From Pseudomonadota bacterium (GTDB taxonomy: Bacteria; Pseudomonadota; Gammaproteobacteria; Burkholderiales; SHXO01): DNA of 5,021 nt. The position numbers and the translations under genes were made by a program. The notes below the pieces were generated by a model, which saw nothing but the letters and a program-made list of their open reading frames with translations, did not search any database and was not told where the DNA came from. How positions within the stretch are numbered: the first letter of the stretch is position 1; each line of letters begins with the position of its first letter. The stretch spans positions 1 through 5,021 of the forward strand of contig JAEZCG010000223.1 in NCBI GenBank assembly GCA_023430065.1. The letters are read 5' to 3'. This document shows positions 1 to 5,021 of this stretch, one piece after another.

Positions 1-1632
1 CAGCTCCTGGGCCTCGATCGCGGCGCCGTCGCGCTCACCAAGATCGATGTGGTGACGCCCGAGCGCGTCGTGGAAGCACAGGCTGAGATCCGCGCGCTGC
101 TCTCCCGCAGCGCGCTGCGGGACGCACGCGTCTTCTCGATCTGCAACTTGACCGGCGAAGGCGTCCCGGCATTGCGCGCGCACCTGGAATCCGAATGTGC
201 GCGGCCGGCTCCATGTCGAACGGGCGCCCGATTCCGGCTCGCCATCGATCGCCGCTTCAGCCTGGCTGGCGCCGGCACAGTGGTGACCGGAACCGTGTTC
301 TCCGGAGCGGTCACCACCGGCGATAGCCTGAAACTTTCGCCGTCGGGCATCGGCGTGCGAGTGCGCTCAATCCACGCGCAGAACCAACTTGCCACACAAG
401 GGTCGGCCGGCCAGCGCTGTGCGCTGAGCCTGGTGGGCGATGGCCTGGAGATCGGCAAAGTGCAGCGTGGAGACTGGGTTCTCGACCCCGCACTGCATGC
501 ACCGACCCAGCGCTTCGACGCGACGCTCACACTGCTCGCCAGCGAAGCACGTGCCCTGCGTCATTGGATGCCGGTGCACTTGCACATCGCGGCGGCGGAA
601 GTGATGGCTCGCGTGGCACTGCTGGAGTCTGCAGACCTACACCCGGGCGAGGCGGCTCTCGCACAACTCGTGCTGGACAGCCCGATCGGTACGCTGCATG
701 GCGATCGCTTTGTCATTCGCGATCAGTCCGCCACTCGCACGCTTGGAGGCGGCGTCGTGCTCGATCCGTTTCCGCCCGCACGCGGGCGCCGGACGCCGGA
801 ACGGCTGACGCTTCTGCGAGGCTGGATCGAAACCGGAGCGGAACAGGCACTGCGGAGCGCACTCCAAATGAGCGTATGGGGCCTCGCGCTGTCGGATTTC
901 GCTCGAACCTGGAATCTGCTTCCGGCACAAGCGGATGAGCTGGCCCGGGCAGCGGGGGCGCGGCTGGTCGGCTCGGAAGGGCAAAGGCTCGCGTTCGCCG
1001 CCGAAGGCTGGCGCACACTGCTCGGCAGGGCCACGGACGCAATCGCTGCGGAGCACGCGCAGGCGCCGGACATGATTGGCATCGGACGCGAGCGCCTACG
1101 CAACCTGGCCATGCCAGCGCTCCCCCAACCTGCGTTCGAGGAGTTGATCGATGAACTGGTCGCTGCGGGAAGCATCCAGGCGAGCGGTCCGTGGCTGCAT
1201 GCGCCCGGACATCGCGCCGAGTTCACCGGGGAGGAGCGCAGCTTGTGGAACAGGGTCGAGCCTTTGCTATGCGCCGCGCCGTTTCATCCGCCCCGGGTTC
1301 GCGACATCGCCTCCACCCTGGCTCTTGAGGAAGAGCGCGTGCGGCGCCTCCTGCAGCACGCTGCCCGCATCGGCGAGGTCTATCCGGTAGCGCACGACCA
1401 CTACTTCACCCGGCACGCGGTGGCCGATCTGGCCGACATTGTTCGCCAGCTGGCGTCCGTGCAGGGGTCAGCGACAGCCGCCGCCTTCCGTGACCGTATC
1501 GGCAGCGGCCGCAAGCTCGCGATTCAAATCCTGGAGTTCTTCGATCGGATCGGATTCACCCGTCGCGTCGACGACGGCCATCGACTGCGACAGCCCAACT
1601 TGTTCGCTTCACCTGGCATTGCGGCGGTGTGA
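1..1632 (+). CDS. selB: Selenocysteine-specific translation elongation factor SelB (5' end outside window)
   Basis: SelB is a GTPase that delivers selenocysteinyl-tRNA(Sec) to UGA codons followed by a SECIS hairpin. The frame is open from base 1, so the gene starts upstream; a GTG at 49 is only an internal codon. The visible 543 residues begin near E. coli SelB residue 98, so the P-loop and switch regions are missing from view. Seen here (numbered from base 1): the G4 guanine-specificity motif TKID at 13-16, the domain-2 signature FRLAIDR at about 78-84 followed by GAGTVVTG at 90-97, HAQNQ at 125-129, then a long C-terminal region expected to hold four winged helices. The last one contains FRDRIGSGRKLAIQILEFF and DRIGFTRR (about 496-522), almost the same as E. 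coli and the SECIS-binding part. The stop is TGA at 1630-1632. The gene converges on selC 30 bp downstream. Identification is by remembered family sequence. Confidence 0.96.
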   Translation, partial: QLLGLDRGAVALTKIDVVTPERVVEAQAEIRALLSRSALRDARVFSICNLTGEGVPALRAHLESECARPAPCRTGARFRLAIDRRFSLAGAGTVVTGTVFSGAVTTGDSLKLSPSGIGVRVRSIHAQNQLATQGSAGQRCALSLVGDGLEIGKVQRGDWVLDPALHAPTQRFDATLTLLASEARALRHWMPVHLHIAAAEVMARVALLESADLHPGEAALAQLVLDSPIGTLHGDRFVIRDQSATRTLGGGVVLDPFPPARGRRTPERLTLLRGWIETGAEQALRSALQMSVWGLALSDFARTWNLLPAQADELARAAGARLVGSEGQRLAFAAEGWRTLLGRATDAIAAEHAQAPDMIGIGRERLRNLAMPALPQPAFEELIDELVAAGSIQASGPWLHAPGHRAEFTGEERSLWNRVEPLLCAAPFHPPRVRDIASTLALEEERVRRLLQHAARIGEVYPVAHDHYFTRHAVADLADIVRQLASVQGSATAAAFRDRIGSGRKLAIQILEFFDRIGFTRRVDDGHRLRQPNLFASPGIAAV

Positions 1633-1662
1633 ATCGAGCAAACGCTTGGCTCAGCGCAAGAA

Positions 1663-1759
1663 TGGCGGAAGAAAGTGGGAGTCGAACCCACCAAGAACCG
1701 GTTGCCGATCCTTCCCGGGTTTGAAGCCCGGCCGCCCCACCGGGGAACGCTTTTCTTCC
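1663..1759 (-). tRNA. selC: tRNA-Sec (anticodon UCA), with encoded CCA
   Basis: This is the selenocysteine tRNA, charged with serine and converted by SelA before delivery by SelB. Read on the minus strand it is 97 nt including CCA (TGG at 1663-1665 on the plus strand). It has an 8-bp acceptor stem (GGAAGAAA with TTTCTTCC), discriminator G, and a 5-bp T stem (GTGGG/CCCAC) around TTCGACT, giving the 8+5 arrangement of bacterial tRNA-Sec. The anticodon stem CCGGG/CCCGG closes the loop CTTCAAA with anticodon TCA (1722-1724). The variable arm is long, about 9 bp (including G-U pairs) around a CAA loop. The D arm can form an extended 6-bp stem. All diagnostic features are intact, so it should be functional. 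It lies tail-to-tail with selB, consistent with a sel gene cluster. Confidence 0.97.
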
Positions 1760-1772
1760 CTTGTTCCAGCGA

Positions 1773-1802
1773 ATTATGTACTCGATTACCAATGACACTC
1801 AG
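1773..1802 (-). promoter_or_regulatory. Possible selC promoter
   Basis: On the minus strand, CATAAT (1773-1778) is a good -10 match and leaves 13 bases before the first tRNA base, which suits a short tRNA leader. The best -35 candidate at legal spacing is CTGAGT (1797-1802, 18-base spacer), matching TTGACA at only three positions. The region is AT-richer than its surroundings. The -10 is the stronger part of the call; the -35 is weak. Confidence 0.3.
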
Positions 1803-1828
1803 CCCTTGAACCTCATTGGTAATCGAGT
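1780..1828. repeat. Perfect 16-bp inverted repeat upstream of selC
   Basis: The arms ACTCGATTACCAATGA (1780-1795) and TCATTGGTAATCGAGT (1813-1828) are exact reverse complements with a 17-base loop. The left arm falls inside the spacer of the putative selC promoter. It is unrelated to the GGTGTCAT palindromes further right and is AT-richer. No T-run follows on either strand, so it does not look like an ordinary rho-independent terminator. An operator, a transcript hairpin or a mobile-element remnant are all possible. Confidence 0.85.
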
Positions 1829-1904
1829 TACTGGTGCTTTCGGTTTATCCAGGCCGTTGCACGCGGAGAGGCAAACGCCGCGCCTTCCCGACTGCCTGTC
1901 AAAC

Positions 1905-1986
1905 GGTGTCATCCCGAGCGCGAGCGAGGGATCCTCAGTGTGCAGCGTCCACTGCGAGGATTCCTCCCTCCGGTCGGAATGACACC
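1905..1986 (-). repeat. Full palindromic repeat, copy A
   Basis: This 82-bp imperfect palindrome starts GGTGTCATCCCGAGCG and ends CGGTCGGAATGACACC. Its reverse complement matches copy D (3902-3982) at about 76 of 82 positions, so A and D are inverted copies on either side of the transporter gene. Orientation is given as minus, taking the arm that reads GGTGTCATTCCGAC as the start. It would form a long hairpin in RNA of either strand. It belongs to a class of dispersed palindromic elements of the REP/BIME kind by general form; the family name is not known to me. Confidence 0.85.
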
Positions 1987-1992
1987 GCGGTG

Positions 1993-2036
1993 GTGCAGCA
2001 TCCACATCGAGGATTCCCTTCAGTCGGAATGACACC
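1993..2036 (-). repeat. Half palindromic repeat, copy B
   Basis: Only one arm plus part of the loop of the palindrome is present. The reverse complement begins GGTGTCATTCCGACTGAAGG and ends in GCTGCACC, corresponding to the first half of copy D with a short deletion and a few substitutions. It sits 6 bases from copy A in the same orientation. The other arm is absent. It keeps the same half as copy F. Confidence 0.75.
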
Positions 2037-2078
2037 GAGTTGTAGTTGGCATCCGGTGCGTCATGCCTACGTCCCACC

Positions 2079-2163
2079 GGTGTCATCCCGAGCGCCAGCG
2101 AGGGATCCTCGCCTTGCAGTCTCCACTGCGAGGATCCCTCACCTGCGGTTCTTGGATGACACC
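2079..2163 (-). repeat. Full palindromic repeat, copy C (diverged)
   Basis: This 85-bp palindrome begins GGTGTCATCCCGAGCGCCAG and ends TTGGATGACACC. The CCCGAGCG arm is close to A and D; the opposite arm is diverged near its outer end, reading CTGCGGTTCTTGGATGACA. It is preceded by CCCACC, a flank also seen before copies D and F. Confidence 0.75.
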
Positions 2164-2180
2164 GTAGGCGGTTCCAGGCG

Positions 2181-2214
2181 GGTCGAATGACACTCTAAGT
2201 AGGTCGGAATGACA
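2181..2214 (-). repeat. Degenerate terminal fragments of the palindromic repeat
   Basis: Two short pieces, GGTCGAATGACA (2181-2192) and GGTCGGAATGACA (2202-2214), match the outer end of the palindrome. With the end of copy C (GATGACA at 2155-2161) they recur at intervals of about 31 and 22 bases. The last lies 16 bases before the transporter stop codon, so it would be in the 3' untranslated part of the transporter mRNA. Confidence 0.55.
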
Positions 2215-2230
2215 TCGTGGCGCCGCGCGC

Positions 2231-3778
2231 CTACTCCCTCTTCCGCACCCGAAACATCCACGCCAGCGGCAGCGCCGCCACTGCGGCCCACATCGACAAC
2301 GAGAACGCGTTCAGGTATCCGCCGATCGCCGCCTGGCGTTCGATTTCGTCCTTGAGCTTGGTCAGGCTCTTCGCCTCGTCGGAGGCCAGGTTCTCGGCCA
2401 GTCCGGAATAGCCTGTTGCGATGTCCAGCGACGAGATCGCCGCGGTCAGGCCGGCGTAGTTCTCCGCGGTCGAGCGCACCAGCACGAGGATGCTCAGCGA
2501 GATGAACAGGCTGCTCCCGAAGTTGCGCAGCTGGTTGAACACGGCCGAACCTTGCACCACCAGCGGCGCGGGCAGGGTGGAGAAGGCGAGCACGGTCATC
2601 GGCGTGTAGGCCAGCCCGAACCCGAAGCCCTGCACGAAGTTGGTCCAGTAGATGTCGAAGTCCGACACGTTGATGTTGAACAGCGTCATGTGCCACACCG
2701 CCCACACCTGCAGCAGCAGACCGACCGCGAGCGCCAGACGCGCGTTGAAGCGCGTGGCCTGCACCACCACGGCGAAGCTGATGAAGTTGCCCAGTCCGCG
2801 CGCCGACATCAGGTAGCCGATGGCGGAGTCCGGATAGTGTCGCAAGTCCTGCAGCAGGGGCGGGAACAGCACGAGCAGCGTGTAGCTCAGCGCACCCATC
2901 ACGAACACCACCAGCAGGCCGACGCAGAAGTTCCAGTCGCGGAACAGGTTGCGGTCGAGAAAGGGCTGGCGCGCCCACAGGGTATTGGCGATGAACACCA
3001 GCGCCGCGCCGACCGCCAGGATCAGCTCGATCGTGATCTCCATCGAATCGAACCAGTCGAGCCGGTGGCCGCGGTCCATCATCAGCTGCGCGCTGCCCAT
3101 GCTCAGGCCCAGCGCGACGAAGCCGGCCACGCCCAGGCGTCCGGCGGTGCCGCGCTCCTGATCGCCGAGCGCGTAGCTCGCCAGCAGCGTGCACAGCGCA
3201 CCGACCGGCACCATGCACAGGAAGGCCCAGCGCCAGTTCAGCGACTCGGCCATCACGCCGCCCAGGATCGGCCCGAGCGTCGGTCCCATCACCGCGCCCG
3301 TGCCCCACAGCATCAGCACCAGCGGATGCATGTGGCGCGGGAAGGTCGCCAGCAGCATGCCCTGGCCCATCGGCATCAGCGGTGCACTGAACAGTCCCTG
3401 CGCGACGCGCGCGAGCAGCAGCATCTCGAACGAATCGGCCAGTCCGCACGCGCCCGAGGCGAGCGTGAAGCCCGCCAGCGAAGTGACCATGAAGCGCCGC
3501 CAGCCGAGCTTGGCCGCCAGCCAGCCGGTGATCGGGGTGGCCACCGCCGCCGCCGCCAGGAACAGCGTGACGATCCACGCGCCTTCCTCGTGCGTGAGAG
3601 ACAGCGCGCCGCGGATCTGCGGCACCACCACGTTGGTCGAGGTGATGGCGATCCCGAAGGCGAGCGTCGAGATCTGTACGAGCAGCAGGATCCACCAGCG
3701 CTTCGGGTTGAGCGTGGCGGCGGGCTGGTCCGCCGGACTGCCGAGATCGCGCAGTTCGACGGTCTTGGTGCTAGACAT
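2231..3778 (-). CDS. MFS transporter, DHA2 family (14 TM, EmrB/QacA-like drug exporter)
   Basis: This is a 515-residue inner-membrane protein, predicted to export drugs or other small molecules by proton antiport; the substrate cannot be read from sequence. After a cytoplasmic N-terminus (1-26) come hydrophobic segments enough for 14 helices. Motif A is GWLAAKLGWRR (85-95), motif B includes LLARVAQG (121-128), and motif C is GTGAVMGPTLGPILGG (159-174). DRGHRLDWFDS (235-245) and NQLRNFGSS (415-423) are also typical of DHA2. A long loop (about 436-487) precedes the last helix, and the protein ends in a basic tail. The Asp usual in TM1 of the family seems replaced (A44 region). The ATG at 3778 is the first possible start: an in-frame TGA lies at 3788-3790. 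No clear Shine-Dalgarno is visible. The stop is TAG at 2231. No membrane-fusion (EmrA-like) partner gene adjoins it in this window. Confidence 0.93.
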   Translation of the reverse strand: MSSTKTVELRDLGSPADQPAATLNPKRWWILLLVQISTLAFGIAITSTNVVVPQIRGALSLTHEEGAWIVTLFLAAAAVATPITGWLAAKLGWRRFMVTSLAGFTLASGACGLADSFEMLLLARVAQGLFSAPLMPMGQGMLLATFPRHMHPLVLMLWGTGAVMGPTLGPILGGVMAESLNWRWAFLCMVPVGALCTLLASYALGDQERGTAGRLGVAGFVALGLSMGSAQLMMDRGHRLDWFDSMEITIELILAVGAALVFIANTLWARQPFLDRNLFRDWNFCVGLLVVFVMGALSYTLLVLFPPLLQDLRHYPDSAIGYLMSARGLGNFISFAVVVQATRFNARLALAVGLLLQVWAVWHMTLFNINVSDFDIYWTNFVQGFGFGLAYTPMTVLAFSTLPAPLVVQGSAVFNQLRNFGSSLFISLSILVLVRSTAENYAGLTAAISSLDIATGYSGLAENLASDEAKSLTKLKDEIERQAAIGGYLNAFSLSMWAAVAALPLAWMFRVRKRE

Positions 3779-3901
3779 TGCGGAGAGTCATCGCCACAGT
3801 GGGCGGCATGCTGAGGTTGAGGCCGAAGGTGGCGGTGGACGCCACGGAGGCGGGGTAAACCGGTTCAGTAGCGCGGTAGTGTACTTGAGCCGGCACCCAC
3901 C

Positions 3902-3982
3902 GGTGTCATTCCGACCGAAGGGAGGAATCCTCGCAGTGGACGCTGCACAGCGAGGATCCCTCGCTATGCTCGGGATGACACC
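3902..3982 (+). repeat. Full palindromic repeat, copy D
   Basis: This 81-bp palindrome runs from GGTGTCATTCCGACCG to CTCGGGATGACACC. Pairing by hand gives two 33-base arms without gaps: 27 Watson-Crick pairs, 2 G-T wobbles and 4 mismatches, around a 15-base loop. The inner 8 pairs and the outer 8 pairs are perfect. It is the inverted partner of copy A. Such a hairpin could stabilise or attenuate transcripts, but there is no T-run to suggest a classical terminator. Confidence 0.88.
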
Positions 3983-4113
3983 GTTCAGCGGCTCGCGGGA
4001 CGGCACCGTCGAGGCTGCGTCCGGGACGACACCGTCGAGGCTGCGTCCGGGACCACACCGTCGAGGCCGAGCCGGGACCACACCGTCGAGGCAGCACCCG
4101 GGACCCCACCACC
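3972..4113 (+). repeat. 26-bp direct tandem array
   Basis: Four head-to-tail units are clear: 3997-4022, 4023-4048, 4049-4073 and 4074-4099 (26, 26, 25, 26 bases), with a partial fifth to 4113. The core is GGGACNACACCGTCGAGGC followed by a more variable TGCGTCC-like end. The stretch 3972-3996 (GGGATGACACCGTTCAGC and on) is a degenerate 25-base first unit that overlaps the end of palindrome D. The period is not a multiple of three and the units have no spacers, so neither coding nor CRISPR fits. Confidence 0.85.
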
Positions 4114-4162
4114 CACCGGTGTCATTCCGACCGAAGGGAGGAATCCTCGCAGTGGACGCTGC
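4110..4162 (+). repeat. Half palindromic repeat, copy F, within a 53-bp exact direct repeat
   Basis: Bases 4110-4162 are identical to 3894-3946: eight bases of flank (CACCCACC) plus the first half of the palindrome to GCTGC in the loop. The second arm is missing; the sequence departs immediately after the loop. The copy ends 54 bases before the aldolase start codon, so any aldolase promoter lies in or just after it. Confidence 0.88.
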
Positions 4163-4216
4163 CTTCGCTCGCGGCTGATAGACTCGACGGCCTCACTATT
4201 TCCTGACGGTCGACCC

Positions 4217-5021
4217 ATGGCCCTAGCGTTCAAAGGCGTCTTCCCCGCACCGCCCACTCCCATCGCCGACGAGGGCCGCGTGCACGAGCAGGCGCTGCGC
4301 GCGCTCCTCGACGACAACATCCGCCACGGCTGCGGCGGCTTCTGGATGGCGGGCACGACCGGCGAGGGGCCGATCCTCACCGACCAGCAGCGCGACGCGG
4401 TCGCGCGCATCTCGGCCGAGACCTGCAGGGACCGCGCACTGGTGATCATGCACGTGGGCGCGATGAGCCAGGCGAGTGCCGTCGCAGCGGCGAAGACGGC
4501 TCGCCGCGTCGGCTGTGACGCCGTATGTTGTCTGCCGCCGATCTTTTTTCGCGCGACGCAGCGTTCGATCGTCGACTACTACAAGGCAGTGGCGGAGGCC
4601 GCTGGCGACCTCCCGTTCTTCGTCTACAACCTGCCGCAGCTCACGCAGATCGAGTTCTTCGCCCCTCTGATGGAGAAGTTCCAGCGCGCGATTCCCACGC
4701 TGAAGGGACTGAAGCACTCCGCCTACGACATCACCCAGATCAAGGTGTTCGCAGACATGGGGTTGACGGTGTTCTCTGGAAACGGCGCCTATCCGCTGCC
4801 CGCGCTTACCATGGGTGCGGTTGGCACCATCGACGCACCACTGTCGCTCGCGCCCTGGCATTACGCGAAGCTGCACGAGGCCTACGAGGCCGGTGATCTG
4901 GCCACCGCGCAGGCGCTGCAGGCACAGGTGCGCAAGTACGTCGATCTGGTGTGGATGTTCAACGCGCCGGCGGACGTGAGCAAGACCGTGCTCTCTGCCC
5001 GCCTGGGCATCGACTGCGGGC
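4217..5021 (+). CDS. N-acetylneuraminate lyase / dihydrodipicolinate synthase family aldolase (3' end outside window)
   Basis: This is a class I aldolase of the DapA/NanA TIM-barrel family, which uses a lysine Schiff base with pyruvate or a similar 2-oxo acid. The 268 visible residues begin MALAFKGVFPAPPTPI, the usual N-terminal strand. GTTGE at 46-50 is the substrate-carboxylate motif, HVGAMS is at 79-84, YNLP at 137-140 supplies the catalytic Tyr137, and GLKHSAYD at 164-171 supplies Schiff-base Lys166; E. coli NanA has Tyr137 and Lys165. SGNG at 187-190 and KTVLSARLGIDCG at the end also fit. HVG and the C-terminal KTVL stretch lean toward the lyase branch rather than lysine-biosynthetic DapA, but the substrate is uncertain. 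About 30 residues are probably missing. The ATG at 4217 is chosen by family N-terminus; it has no obvious Shine-Dalgarno. It is divergent from the transporter. Confidence 0.9.
   Translation, partial: MALAFKGVFPAPPTPIADEGRVHEQALRALLDDNIRHGCGGFWMAGTTGEGPILTDQQRDAVARISAETCRDRALVIMHVGAMSQASAVAAAKTARRVGCDAVCCLPPIFFRATQRSIVDYYKAVAEAAGDLPFFVYNLPQLTQIEFFAPLMEKFQRAIPTLKGLKHSAYDITQIKVFADMGLTVFSGNGAYPLPALTMGAVGTIDAPLSLAPWHYAKLHEAYEAGDLATAQALQAQVRKYVDLVWMFNAPADVSKTVLSARLGIDCG

Larger units (their letters stand above)
1760..2230. other. Non-coding block between selC and the transporter, filled with repeats
   Basis: I see no credible gene in these 471 bases. From left to right it holds the selC promoter region with a 16-bp inverted repeat (1780-1828), about 75 bases with nothing recognisable (1829-1904), a full palindrome (1905-1986), a half palindrome (1993-2036), about 40 plain bases, a second full palindrome (2079-2163) and degenerate ends of the same repeat (2181-2214), stopping 16 bases from the transporter stop codon. 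Short open frames on both strands only read through the repeats. Confidence 0.85.
3779..4216. other. Divergent intergenic block, repeat-rich
   Basis: These 438 bases separate the heads of the transporter (-) and the aldolase (+). Bases 3779-3893 form the transporter leader, where I see no convincing promoter; AACCGGTT around 3859-3866 is a short palindrome of unknown meaning. Then come copy D, the 26-bp array and half copy F. Bases 4163-4216 are the aldolase leader, with no clear -35/-10 pair and no clear Shine-Dalgarno. Open frames crossing the block show no protein-like conservation. Confidence 0.8.

Noticed and set aside
49..51. GTG at 49 as the selB start codon.
   Set aside because: The frame is open to base 1 and the residues before it include the G4 GTPase motif TKID, so the true start is upstream of the window.
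1727..1760. Rho-independent terminator for selB formed by CCCC-ACC-GGGG followed by TTTTCTT.
   Set aside because: This is the complement of the tRNA-Sec D arm and acceptor stem. The stem is only 4 bp and the T-run is interrupted and offset by five bases.
1905..2163. Integron attC sites.
   Set aside because: The palindromes lack the RYYYAAC/GTTRRRY core sites, and no gene cassettes or integrase are present.
1799..2190. Short open frames through the repeats (1799-2086 minus, 1816-2190 plus), and similar ones at 3788-4112 minus.
   Set aside because: The peptides are translations of the palindromic repeats, with the same phrases recurring in copies A and D, and have no protein-family features.
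2139..3814. Long open frames overlapping the transporter: 2139-3695 (-, 518 codons), 2552-3814 (+, 420 codons) and 3189-4178 (+, 329 codons).
   Set aside because: Their products are low-complexity Arg/Ala/His/Gln- or Ser/Pro-rich, typical shadows of a GC-rich gene. The 515-residue frame at 2231-3778 has clear membrane segments and MFS motifs.
3997..4113. CRISPR array.
   Set aside because: The 26-bp units are directly abutting with no unique spacers, and there are no cas genes.
1905..4162. Composite transposon or insertion sequence made of the inverted repeats and the transporter.
   Set aside because: There is no transposase in the window and no target-site duplication that I can see. The repeats also occur as half copies, more like REP-type elements.

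Overview
The window reads as a GC-rich proteobacterial chromosome, probably a gammaproteobacterium. This rests on the close resemblance of its SelB to the E. coli protein as I recall it, the canonical long bacterial tRNA-Sec, and dense GC-biased codons. No finer taxonomic call can be made from sequence alone.

Layout. Bases 1-1632 (+) carry all but about the first 100 residues of selB, the selenocysteine-specific elongation factor. Thirty bases later, on the opposite strand, lies selC, the selenocysteine tRNA with anticodon UCA and encoded CCA (1663-1759, -). Together they show that the organism makes selenoproteins. The selenoprotein genes and the usual partner selA are outside the window.

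Bases 1760-2230 are non-coding. They hold a perfect 16-bp inverted repeat overlapping the putative selC promoter, followed by a cluster of palindromic repeat elements with full, half and degenerate copies. Bases 2231-3778 (-) encode a complete 14-TM DHA2-type major facilitator superfamily transporter (EmrB/QacA-like). Bases 3779-4216 are a second non-coding block: a leader, a further full palindrome, a 26-bp tandem array and a half palindrome. From 4217 (+) to the window end runs an N-acetylneuraminate lyase/dihydrodipicolinate synthase family aldolase, cut off by the window edge. The transporter and the aldolase are divergently transcribed from the repeat-filled block.

The three protein genes look ordinary. 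The structure not explained by genes is the repeat family: 81-85 bp imperfect palindromes bounded by GGTGTCAT/ATGACACC, in inverted orientation on either side of the transporter. Two solo copies keep the same half, and a tandem array appears to have grown from one palindrome end. I see no transposase, CRISPR or defence gene, and no clear new enzymatic system.
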